This document shows, piece after piece, positions 1 to 5,248 of a DNA stretch of 8,392 bases. Position numbers and translations under genes: made by a program. The stretch lies in the NCBI GenBank assembly GCA_902782815.1, contig CACZOS010000201.1:1-8392 (forward strand), written 5' to 3'. This DNA is from an uncultured Lachnospiraceae bacterium (GTDB lineage Bacteria; Bacillota; Clostridia; Lachnospirales; Lachnospiraceae). The notes below the pieces were generated by a model that had not been told where the DNA came from, ran no database searches, and saw nothing but the letters and a program-made list of their open reading frames with translations. Every line of letters starts with the position of its first letter. Position 1 is the stretch's first letter.

Positions 1-150
1 AAGAAAGCAGCCGCCAAGAAAGAAGAGGAAAAGAAAGCAGTCGCCGGGAAAGAGGCAGAGGAGAAAACAACCGTCAAGAAAGAGACTGAGAAGAAGGCAA
101 CCGTAAAGGCAGAAGATAATAAGAAAGAGAAAGCCGCTGAGAAGACAACA
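1..150 (+). repeat. Degenerate in-frame tandem repeat coding KKxxVxKExE units
   Basis: Successive blocks begin with AAGAAAGCAG-like or AAAACAACCG-like sequence at 1, 31, 64 and 91, and then decay after about 118. Block length varies (30, 33, 27, 27 bases), always a multiple of three, so the reading frame is kept. This is coding low-complexity sequence and could vary in copy number between strains. The left end is cut by the window. Confidence 0.6.
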
Positions 151-306
151 GAGGAGACAAAAGTTGTGAAAAGATCTGTTGTGACCAGCCCGAAGAATGA
201 ATCCAAAGCCACAGAAAACAAGGGAATGGTACTCTACATCACTCTGGGAGTGCTTGCCCTGATCGGGATTGCCGGAGCAGTAGCACTGAAGGTTTCCAAC
301 AGATAA
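1..306 (+). CDS. C-terminal part of a Lys/Glu/Ala-repeat protein with a C-terminal membrane helix (partial)
   Basis: The frame is open from the first base and ends with TAA at 304-306, giving 101 residues without an N-terminus. Residues 1 to about 50 are degenerate tandem repeats of about 9-11 residues of the type KKxxVxKExE; the DNA shows matching repeats of roughly 27-33 bases (for example 1-30, 31-63, 64-90, 91-117). A Ser/Thr/Asn-containing linker follows, then a hydrophobic helix at about residues 77-97 (start MVLYITLGVLAL) and a short KVSNR tail. There is no LPxTG motif before the helix, so sortase anchoring is not indicated. The protein would be held in the membrane by this C-terminal helix with a highly charged stalk. 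The function is unknown because the N-terminal domains lie outside the window. No terminator with a U-tract separates it from the following lipoprotein gene. Confidence 0.8.
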   Translation, partial: KKAAAKKEEEKKAVAGKEAEEKTTVKKETEKKATVKAEDNKKEKAAEKTTEETKVVKRSVVTSPKNESKATENKGMVLYITLGVLALIGIAGAVALKVSNR

Positions 307-326
307 GTAACAGACTGAATAGCCGA

Positions 327-354
327 TAACCATGAAAAAACAAGAACATGGTTA
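327..354 (+). other. Small inverted repeat between the repeat protein and the lipoprotein
   Basis: TAACCATG at 327-334 pairs exactly with CATGGTTA at 347-354 around a 12-base A-rich loop. The stem is AT-rich and no T-run follows, so it is a weak terminator at best. It could be a transcript-processing or pausing hairpin between co-transcribed genes, or chance. Confidence 0.3.
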
Positions 355-387
355 ACAATATATGGTAAAAATCAAGGAGGAAAAACA

Positions 388-999
388 ATGAAGAAATTTT
401 TAGGAATGGGTATCGTATTAGCAATGACAGTTATGGCAGCAGGATGTACCGGACAGAAAGCCCAGGCTCCGGAGAAAGCAACAACCCAGGCTGAAACCAC
501 CCAGGTAGAGGCTGCGGCGGAAGACTGGTATAAGACGGTCCTTGAAGATGAGGCAACCAAGAAAGAGTATCCATATTACGCACTTGTGGATATCGATCTG
601 GATGGACAGGATGAACTTTTCCTGTCAACCACGGAAGAGCATTTTATCGGTGATGACCAGAAGGCATGCGTTATGACATACTATGAGGGAGAGGTTAAGA
701 CCCTTCAGGAGATTGGCGGAGCAGCCGGCGAATACTGGATCTATGGTCAGTCCGATGCAACTCTTTCCTATTTCTCCAGAATGTCAGGGGAGTCCCATAT
801 CGTACTTGAAAAGCTGGAGAACGGTGAACTGAAAGAAATCTCCACGGCAGATTACTACGGACCTCATCATTATACCGAGGAGGATAACGCAGAAGCCGTA
901 TACCTTATCGATGGAGAGAAAGTATCCACAGAAGACGGGGAAAGCTACTATGAGCAGTATGGAAACGATGCCGGCGCATTGACCTACGAAAAGTACTGA
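388..999 (+). CDS. Putative secreted lipoprotein with a DxDxDG calcium-loop-like motif
   Basis: This 203-residue protein starts at an ATG preceded by AAGGAGG (374-380) at 7-base spacing. The N-terminus MKKFLGMGIVLAMTVMAAGC is a lipoprotein signal peptide; Cys20 would be lipidated, although the lipobox has Ala instead of the usual Leu at -3. A Gln/Thr/Ala/Glu-rich linker (about 21-45) leads to the mature domain. Residues 68-77 (DIDLDGQDEL) resemble the DxDxDGxxEL calcium-binding loop seen in EF-hand, dockerin or FG-GAP-like proteins, and are followed by an alternating beta-type pattern with many Tyr. I recognise no enzyme motif. It is probably an extracellular membrane-anchored protein of unknown role; metal binding is an inference from one motif. 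A strong terminator follows at once. Confidence 0.8.
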   Translation: MKKFLGMGIVLAMTVMAAGCTGQKAQAPEKATTQAETTQVEAAAEDWYKTVLEDEATKKEYPYYALVDIDLDGQDELFLSTTEEHFIGDDQKACVMTYYEGEVKTLQEIGGAAGEYWIYGQSDATLSYFSRMSGESHIVLEKLENGELKEISTADYYGPHHYTEEDNAEAVYLIDGEKVSTEDGESYYEQYGNDAGALTYEKY

Positions 1000-1017
1000 T
1001 CAAAAACAGCAATAAAG

Positions 1018-1056
1018 AAGAAAATCCGGAGGATCGATGATCCTCCGGATTTTCTT
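1018..1056 (+). terminator. Very strong hairpin terminator after the lipoprotein gene
   Basis: An uninterrupted 18-bp stem (1018-1035 with 1039-1056) closes on the three-base loop GAT. The GC-rich core is TCCGGAGGATC, flanked by an A-run on the left and a T-run on the right, so it can work in both directions. It lies 18 bases after the lipoprotein stop and also downstream of the minus-strand 55-residue gene. Confidence 0.9.
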
Positions 1057-1065
1057 ATATCTTAT

Positions 1066-1085
1066 GGAAACAACGAGGTGTTTCC
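1066..1085 (-). terminator. Second hairpin downstream of the 55-residue gene
   Basis: GGAAACA (1066-1072) pairs with TGTTTCC (1079-1085) around a six-base loop, 19 bases past the stop of the minus-strand small gene. There is no clear U-run on the minus strand. It may act in tandem with the strong hairpin at 1018-1056, or protect the 3' end of a short mRNA. Confidence 0.4.
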
Positions 1086-1104
1086 TTGATTCAGTATGGA
1101 TGAT

Positions 1105-1272
1105 TCAGCTCTGAGAGGTAAGGCGTTTTGCAATGCTCTTAAGCAGACCCTTGGCTTTGATCTCTCTTTTGGTGAAATGCTCGCAGTACTCATAGCGTTC
1201 TGCTTTCATCCATGCCGGCTGATACTCTGGTAAGTTGTAGTCTTCATAAATAAAGGATTTGTAAATTGACAT
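1105..1272 (-). CDS. Small hypothetical protein, 55 residues
   Basis: The ATG at 1272-1270 is preceded on the minus strand by AGGAGG (1281-1286) at 8-base spacing, and the frame ends with TGA at 1107-1105. The product begins MSIYKSFIYEDYNLPEYQPA. The first 30 residues are rich in Tyr, Glu and Trp (about seven Tyr, one Trp, one Cys); the second half is strongly basic (KREIKAKGLLKSIAKRL). There is no signal peptide or membrane helix. I do not recognise a family. The good ribosome binding site, an upstream promoter-like sequence, downstream hairpins and the absence of any competing gene support a real gene. It is divergent from the PucR-type regulator and shares its upstream region, so a regulatory link is possible but not shown. 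Confidence 0.65.
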   Translation of the reverse strand: MSIYKSFIYEDYNLPEYQPAWMKAERYEYCEHFTKREIKAKGLLKSIAKRLTSQS

Positions 1273-1295
1273 TTTCCCTTCCTCCTGTTATCTTT

Positions 1296-1325
1296 TTTAT
1301 AGCTTATTCTTGTCTCTTGTAACAA
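1296..1325 (-). promoter_or_regulatory. Candidate promoter for the 55-residue gene
   Basis: Read on the minus strand, TTGTTA (1320-1325) lies 17 bases before CTATAA (1297-1302), or 18 before TATAAA (1296-1301). The predicted start near 1289 would give a leader of only about 17 bases that still contains the AGGAGG site. The promoter elements overlap the inverted repeat at 1305-1330. Confidence 0.4.
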
Positions 1326-1330
1326 GAATA
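1305..1330. promoter_or_regulatory. Inverted repeat, possible operator between the divergent genes
   Basis: TATTCTTG (1305-1312) is repeated in inverse as CAAGAATA (1323-1330). Nested inside is a second near-perfect palindrome, TCTTGT-A-ACAAGA (1315-1327), so the half-site CTTGT occurs three times in 26 bases. No T-run follows on either strand. The location, over the minus-strand promoter candidate and upstream of the pucR-type gene, fits a protein-binding site. Confidence 0.4.
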
Positions 1331-1383
1331 CCATATAGATTAAGGAATTCAATAGGCTATAAGCTAGAATAAAAGTTGATTAT

Positions 1384-1400
1384 TTGTGCTGAAGGCACAA
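1384..1400 (+). promoter_or_regulatory. Small hairpin just before the regulator's ribosome binding site
   Basis: TTGTGC (1384-1389) pairs with GCACAA (1395-1400) across a TGAAG loop, ending seven bases before the AGGAGGAGG stretch (1408-1416). A weak -10-like TAGAAT lies at 1365-1370 without a convincing -35. The hairpin might modulate translation of the regulator or be part of an operator; the evidence is limited to symmetry and position. Confidence 0.3.
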
Positions 1401-1419
1401 TGATTCAGGAGGAGGAAGT

Positions 1420-2574
1420 ATGGGGTTTACGATAGAGGATATGCTGACCCTGTCCGGGGACCGTTATCAGTTATCCATGATCGCCGGCCATAGGGGATGG
1501 TCCAATTCCATAAGCTGGGTGCTTATGATCGAGGATTTTACCATTCTTCGTCATTTTGTGGGGAAGGAGCTTGCCGTTACTACGGCGATGGGTTTTGACA
1601 GCGAGGAGAAGCTGATGACTCTGGTCCGGGAGCTGAATGACCATCATGCCTCCGGGCTGGTGGTAAACACGGGCTTTTATATTGATGAAATCCCTCAACC
1701 GGTCATCGATCTCTGTGACGAAGTGGATCTGCCTCTGGTTATTGTACCCTGGGAGATTTATATCACAGATATGATCAAGGATCTGAGTGTCCGTATCTTC
1801 CTTCAGGGGATGACAGACGAACAGATCATCGCAGCCTTCATCAAGGCCATCACATCTCCTGACCAGGCCGTGGCAGCCAAGCAGGATCTTCTTCAGTATT
1901 TTGATGTGGACGGGGAATTTCAGATCGTGCTGCTGCATACACCGGGCCTGGATACCATGGATACCGTAGAGCGCAGGAGGATCGGCTACCGCATGGAGCT
2001 TTTTCTGGAAAACATCACCCATAACTGCAGTTTCTTTTATTATGATTCCAGCTTCGTCCTGGTATGCAACGATCTGCCGGCTGATGTTACCGAAAAGGTC
2101 CTCACCGATTTTGAGAAGCGAGTGGTTCTCAGGATGCCGGAGATCAGGTATTATATCGGGATAAGCAGCAGAGTGATGAATCTGGAAAACCTGTCTGTGG
2201 CTTACCGTCGTGCCAGGGCTGCCCTGGATATGGCCATTGCCACCGGAAACAATAGGATATGCTTTGATGATATGGGGATTTACCGCCTTCTGTCCCTTGT
2301 TTCGGACAAGGCTCTTCTCCGGGAGATGAGCCGGGATCTGCTCCGGCCTCTGATCAGTTATGATGAAAAGCATGACAGTCAGTATGTGGAGACTCTGGAG
2401 ACCTATCTGGCCCTGGAAGGCAGCTTTCTGGCCATGTCCGAGAAAATGTTTATCCATCGGAACACCCTGATGTACCGGATAAACAAGATCAAGAAGATTC
2501 TGGGAACCGACCTTTCCACAGCAGAGGAAAAACTGAATTATCAGATTGCCTGTCTGATTCTCCATATGGATTAA
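1420..2574 (+). CDS. PucR/CdaR-family transcriptional regulator
   Basis: This 384-residue protein has the three-part architecture of PucR-type regulators. The N-terminal PucR ligand-sensing domain spans about residues 5-125 (start MGFTIEDMLTL, with the ELAVTTAMGF and GLVVNTGFY segments). A GGDEF-like CdaR middle domain covers about 160-285 (YYIGISSRVMNLENLSVAYRRA). The C-terminal helix-turn-helix lies at about 325-382 (HRNTLMYRINKIKKILG). The start is fixed by AGGAGGAGG directly upstream. Relatives control purine, amino-acid, sugar-acid or aromatic catabolism, usually of neighbouring genes, with an undefined small-molecule signal. Here the nearest candidates are the divergent 55-residue gene and the convergent five-gene operon. 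The ligand cannot be deduced from sequence. The length is somewhat shorter than classical PucR proteins, which exceed 500 residues. Confidence 0.9.
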   Translation: MGFTIEDMLTLSGDRYQLSMIAGHRGWSNSISWVLMIEDFTILRHFVGKELAVTTAMGFDSEEKLMTLVRELNDHHASGLVVNTGFYIDEIPQPVIDLCDEVDLPLVIVPWEIYITDMIKDLSVRIFLQGMTDEQIIAAFIKAITSPDQAVAAKQDLLQYFDVDGEFQIVLLHTPGLDTMDTVERRRIGYRMELFLENITHNCSFFYYDSSFVLVCNDLPADVTEKVLTDFEKRVVLRMPEIRYYIGISSRVMNLENLSVAYRRARAALDMAIATGNNRICFDDMGIYRLLSLVSDKALLREMSRDLLRPLISYDEKHDSQYVETLETYLALEGSFLAMSEKMFIHRNTLMYRINKIKKILGTDLSTAEEKLNYQIACLILHMD

Positions 2575-2577
2575 AAA

Positions 2578-2628
2578 AGAGCCGCAAAATGAGGTGACTG
2601 AGGTGACCCCAAAAAGCGGCTCTATTTT
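2578..2628. terminator. Bidirectional terminator between the regulator and the convergent operon
   Basis: AGAGCCGC (2578-2585) pairs with GCGGCTCT (2616-2623), with A-run 2573-2577 on the left and TTTT 2625-2628 on the right, so both converging transcripts can end here. The 30-base loop is longer than usual and contains the direct repeat GAGGTGAC (2591-2598 and 2600-2607). The hairpin starts three bases after the regulator stop codon. Confidence 0.8.
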
Positions 2629-2647
2629 ATAAGGTCCATTATAGTGG

Positions 2648-3016
2648 TCAGATCTCAGGAAGGATCTCGATCCACTGACCATCCGGATCGGCGATGAAAT
2701 ACAGACCCATGGCAGGGTTTTCCCTCACGATACAGCCCATCTCCTCATGGAGTTTGTGGGCCGCGTCAAAATCGGCTACCCGGAAGGCAATATGGACGTC
2801 TTTGCCGGCATTTTCATAGACACCGTCAAATCCCCGGTTCCAGGTGAATTCCAGTTCAAAAGGCGTCTCATCATTACCCATGAAGGTGTTGAGCCAGGAA
2901 CCGTCTGCGGGTCCTTTCTGCCGCATGACCCTCAGTCCCAGCGCTTTCTCATAGAAGGCTATGGTCTTTTCCTTGTCCATCACATGAATACAGTGGTGAA
3001 TAAATCTTGCTTTCAT
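2648..3016 (-). CDS. VOC-superfamily protein, glyoxalase I-like (lactoylglutathione lyase family)
   Basis: This 122-residue protein covers one full glyoxalase/VOC domain made of two beta-alpha-beta-beta-beta modules. It can be aligned by eye to E. coli GloA. All four metal ligands of that enzyme appear to be kept: His7 (FIHHC), Glu56 (ELEFTWN), His75 (DVHIAF) and Glu117 (WIEILPE). The DPDG turn at 110-113 is typical. The family removes methylglyoxal as a thiol adduct, but similar proteins are dioxygenases, epimerases or resistance proteins, so the substrate is open. An AGAGG site lies six bases before the ATG. It is the last gene of the operon, 34 bases after the flavodiiron gene, and is followed by the shared terminator. 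A soluble cytoplasmic protein is expected. Confidence 0.85.
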   Translation of the reverse strand: MKARFIHHCIHVMDKEKTIAFYEKALGLRVMRQKGPADGSWLNTFMGNDETPFELEFTWNRGFDGVYENAGKDVHIAFRVADFDAAHKLHEEMGCIVRENPAMGLYFIADPDGQWIEILPEI

Positions 3017-3050
3017 GGTAATCCTCTTTCTTTCCTTTAAGATGTTTCTG

Positions 3051-4400
3051 TCAGCTCTTTCCCTGCTCCGCCCTTCTCTGGGCCAGACGAAGAGCCATTC
3101 TTTCCTTGGCAGTCATTTTCTTTAAAGATGCTTTTCTTTCTGCCTCGGCCGCTGCGGCAGCTACCGCTTTTTCCCCTTCCGCAAGAACTTTTTCTTCCTC
3201 TGCCACGGATTTGACGATGGCATCGGCCAGATCATCCATTTCGTCTTCGGTGGAACGGTTTCCTGCGGAGTTGATGGTAACCCTTGCATTGATGATGCGG
3301 CAGTCTTTCAGATTCTCATCGATGTATTTCTCCATGAGGGTACCGGACTTGATGGCCCAGGAACCGTTTTCAATGATCCCGAAGACACGTTTGGAGAGAT
3401 TGAGTACTTTCAGATGATGAAGGAAATCTTCCATCACCGGATAGATATTCAGGTTGTAGGTTACTGAGGCCAGGATGATATGGCTGTATTTGAACGCTTC
3501 CGCCACAAGGTAGGAAACGTGGGTCTTGGATACGTCATAGATTCTGACGTTGGTGATCCCCTTGTCGCACAGACGTGAAGCCAGGGCCTGGGCCGCGGAT
3601 TCCGTGTTGCCGTACATGGAGGCATAGACGATCATGACACCGTTTTCCTCCGGAATATAGCGGCTCCATTTATCATGCTTGTCGATGTAATAGCCAAGAT
3701 TGGTCCGCCAGACCGGTCCGTGGAGGGGACAGAACATCTTGATGGGCGCGGTCTTGGCCTTGGCCAGGAGAGCCTGGACAAAGGGACCGTATTTTCCCAC
3801 GATATTGGTGAAGTATCTCCTGGCATTATCGATCCAGTCGCGGTCAAAGTCCACTTCGTCGTCAAAGAGCCTTCCGCCGAGATTTCCAAAGGAACCGAAG
3901 GCATCAGAGGAGAAGAGAACACCGTTTGTGGTGTCAAAGGTGACCATGGCCTCCGGCCAGTGTACCATCTGGGCGAAGAGGAAGGTTACCGTGTGTTTTC
4001 CGAAACACCGGGTATCCCCTTCTTTTACGGTATCCATGCGGCCGTCCACATCAAAACCGAACTGGCGCATGAACATGAAGGCCTTTTCATTGCTGATGAC
4101 CGTGGTTTCCGGATGACGGAGGAGGACTTCTGCTATGGAGGCGGCATGATCCGGCTCCAGATGATTGATGACCATATAGTCCAGGGGACGGTCTTTCAGT
4201 ACATGGGCCAGATTCTCAAGGAATGTGCGGCATACGCTCCAGTCCACACAGTCAAACAATACGGTTTTTTCATCGAGAAGAACGTAGGAGTTGTAGGAGA
4301 CACCTTCGGGAATCGGATGGATGTTCTCAAAAAGCTCCGTTCTGTAATCGTTGGCACCGATCCAATATAAATCATCTGTAACTTTTCTTACACAATGCAT
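3051..4400 (-). CDS. fprA: FprA-type flavodiiron protein (A-type flavoprotein, O2/NO reductase)
   Basis: The protein has 449 residues. The N-terminal metallo-beta-lactamase-like domain carries a complete diiron ligand set: His80, Glu82 and Asp84 in HLEPDHAA, then His147 (VHWPE), Asp166 (SSDAFG) and His227 (PLHGP). A flavodoxin domain follows from about residue 253, with the FMN phosphate loop YASMYGNTESA (259-269). Family members reduce O2 to water or NO to N2O in the cytoplasm, using electrons passed from rubredoxin to FMN to diiron. AGGAGG lies eight bases before the ATG. The gene starts 12 bases after the ETF-rubredoxin gene, so the two are almost certainly co-transcribed and probably partners. 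Beyond the usual end of the family (about residue 400) is a Lys/Ala/Glu/Arg-rich tail of about 50 residues with no recognised domain, discussed in the findings. Confidence 0.95.
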   Translation of the reverse strand: MHCVRKVTDDLYWIGANDYRTELFENIHPIPEGVSYNSYVLLDEKTVLFDCVDWSVCRTFLENLAHVLKDRPLDYMVINHLEPDHAASIAEVLLRHPETTVISNEKAFMFMRQFGFDVDGRMDTVKEGDTRCFGKHTVTFLFAQMVHWPEAMVTFDTTNGVLFSSDAFGSFGNLGGRLFDDEVDFDRDWIDNARRYFTNIVGKYGPFVQALLAKAKTAPIKMFCPLHGPVWRTNLGYYIDKHDKWSRYIPEENGVMIVYASMYGNTESAAQALASRLCDKGITNVRIYDVSKTHVSYLVAEAFKYSHIILASVTYNLNIYPVMEDFLHHLKVLNLSKRVFGIIENGSWAIKSGTLMEKYIDENLKDCRIINARVTINSAGNRSTEDEMDDLADAIVKSVAEEEKVLAEGEKAVAAAAAEAERKASLKKMTAKERMALRLAQRRAEQGKS

Positions 4401-4412
4401 ATCCCAAACCTC

Positions 4413-5177
4413 CTATCCTAATGTGACCGCGCTGATCATTTCCTTTTTCGGCACACCGCATTCCGGACAGCTCCAGGAGTCGGGAAGATCTGCAAATGCG
4501 GTCTGGTTTTCTTTGTCCGGATCGTACTCGTAACCGCAGCCGGGACACACATAACGCCCTTTTGCGGTTGCTTTTGTCTCCTTATACAAGGGCTCTTCCG
4601 GTTTTGTCTGCACCGGTTTGGCGTTGGGATCCGGTTTTGGAAGATCACTGTTCAATTTGGCGGTGAGGATGGGGATGATCTCAAACATATCGCCCACGAT
4701 ACCGTAATCACAGTTCTGGAAAATGGGTGCATCCGGATTCTTGTTGATGGCAACGACGGTGTGTGCCTTGGAAATTCCCCGGAGATGCTGTCCGGCTCCG
4801 GAGATGGCACAGGCGATGTAAAGTGTGCCGGTGAATTTCACACCACTCATTCCCACAAAGCGGTCTCTGGGAAGAACCTGAAGACGTTCGGCGGCAGGTC
4901 TTGAACATGCCAGGACCGCACCGGCGCTTTTTGCCAGCTCTTCCATCATGGGCATGCGTTCTTTTACCGCAATGCCCATGCCGACGGATACCGCACGTTC
5001 GGCTTCCTCCACCGGTGCCATGATATCGGCTTCCAGGGAGAAATCAAATCCGTCTCCGATCAGGATTTCGATCAGTTTGTTGACATTTGCTTCATTGCTG
5101 CCTTCCTGGATGATGATTTTAAGACGCTGGTCTTTACCACGGATCCGGAAAGGCTCGTTGATAATTGCTGCTCCCAT
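4413..5177 (-). CDS. ETF-alpha FAD domain fused to C-terminal rubredoxin
   Basis: The protein has 254 residues. Residues about 45-175 match the C-terminal FAD-binding region of electron transfer flavoprotein alpha: [51 protein letters not shown] and [13 protein letters not shown]. The N-terminal ETF-alpha domain is largely absent. A Pro/Lys-rich linker (about 176-207) leads to a complete rubredoxin domain with iron ligands Cys211, Cys214, Cys237 and Cys240 in [10 protein letters not shown] and WSCPECG. An electron route from FAD to the Fe(Cys)4 centre within one chain is implied; the adjacent flavodiiron protein is the obvious acceptor. No ETF-beta gene is in the window, so the electron donor and whether FAD binds without a beta partner are unknown. 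AAGGAGG lies seven bases before the ATG. Confidence 0.9.
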   Translation of the reverse strand: MGAAIINEPFRIRGKDQRLKIIIQEGSNEANVNKLIEILIGDGFDFSLEADIMAPVEEAERAVSVGMGIAVKERMPMMEELAKSAGAVLACSRPAAERLQVLPRDRFVGMSGVKFTGTLYIACAISGAGQHLRGISKAHTVVAINKNPDAPIFQNCDYGIVGDMFEIIPILTAKLNSDLPKPDPNAKPVQTKPEEPLYKETKATAKGRYVCPGCGYEYDPDKENQTAFADLPDSWSCPECGVPKKEMISAVTLG

Positions 5178-5221
5178 GGATTAACCTCCTTTTTAAACAG
5201 GATTTGATGGTTTATTCAGAT

Positions 5222-5241
5222 GATCTGCAGCAGGGCAGACC
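5222..5241 (-). other. Intergenic hairpin inside the operon
   Basis: On the minus strand GGTCTGC pairs with GCAGATC (one G-U pair) around a six-base loop, in the 71-base gap between the acyltransferase stop and the ETF-rubredoxin start. No U-run follows, so it is not a classical terminator. It could mark an mRNA processing site or partial attenuation that gives the downstream redox genes a different expression level. Confidence 0.3.
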
Positions 5242-5248
5242 ATTATTC

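Noticed and set aside
1087..1408. Three copies of TGATTCAG at 1087-1094, 1101-1108 and 1401-1408
   Set aside because: One overlaps the small gene's stop and one the regulator's ribosome binding region. Spacing is irregular and no longer repeat surrounds them, so chance is the simplest explanation.
2591..2607. Direct repeat GAGGTGAC in the loop of the convergent terminator
   Set aside because: Two 8-base copies in a hairpin loop without further copies in the window do not indicate a CRISPR or a mobile element end.
1471..2682. A 403-codon open frame on the minus strand, antisense to the PucR-type regulator
   Set aside because: It runs through the terminator hairpin at 2578-2628, overlaps the VOC gene and has no recognisable domain. 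The plus-strand frame has a full PucR architecture and a strong ribosome binding site.
3675..4370. Plus-strand open frames of 231 and 138 codons within fprA
   Set aside because: The minus-strand FprA has all diiron and FMN motifs; the plus-strand frames have none and lack a ribosome binding site.
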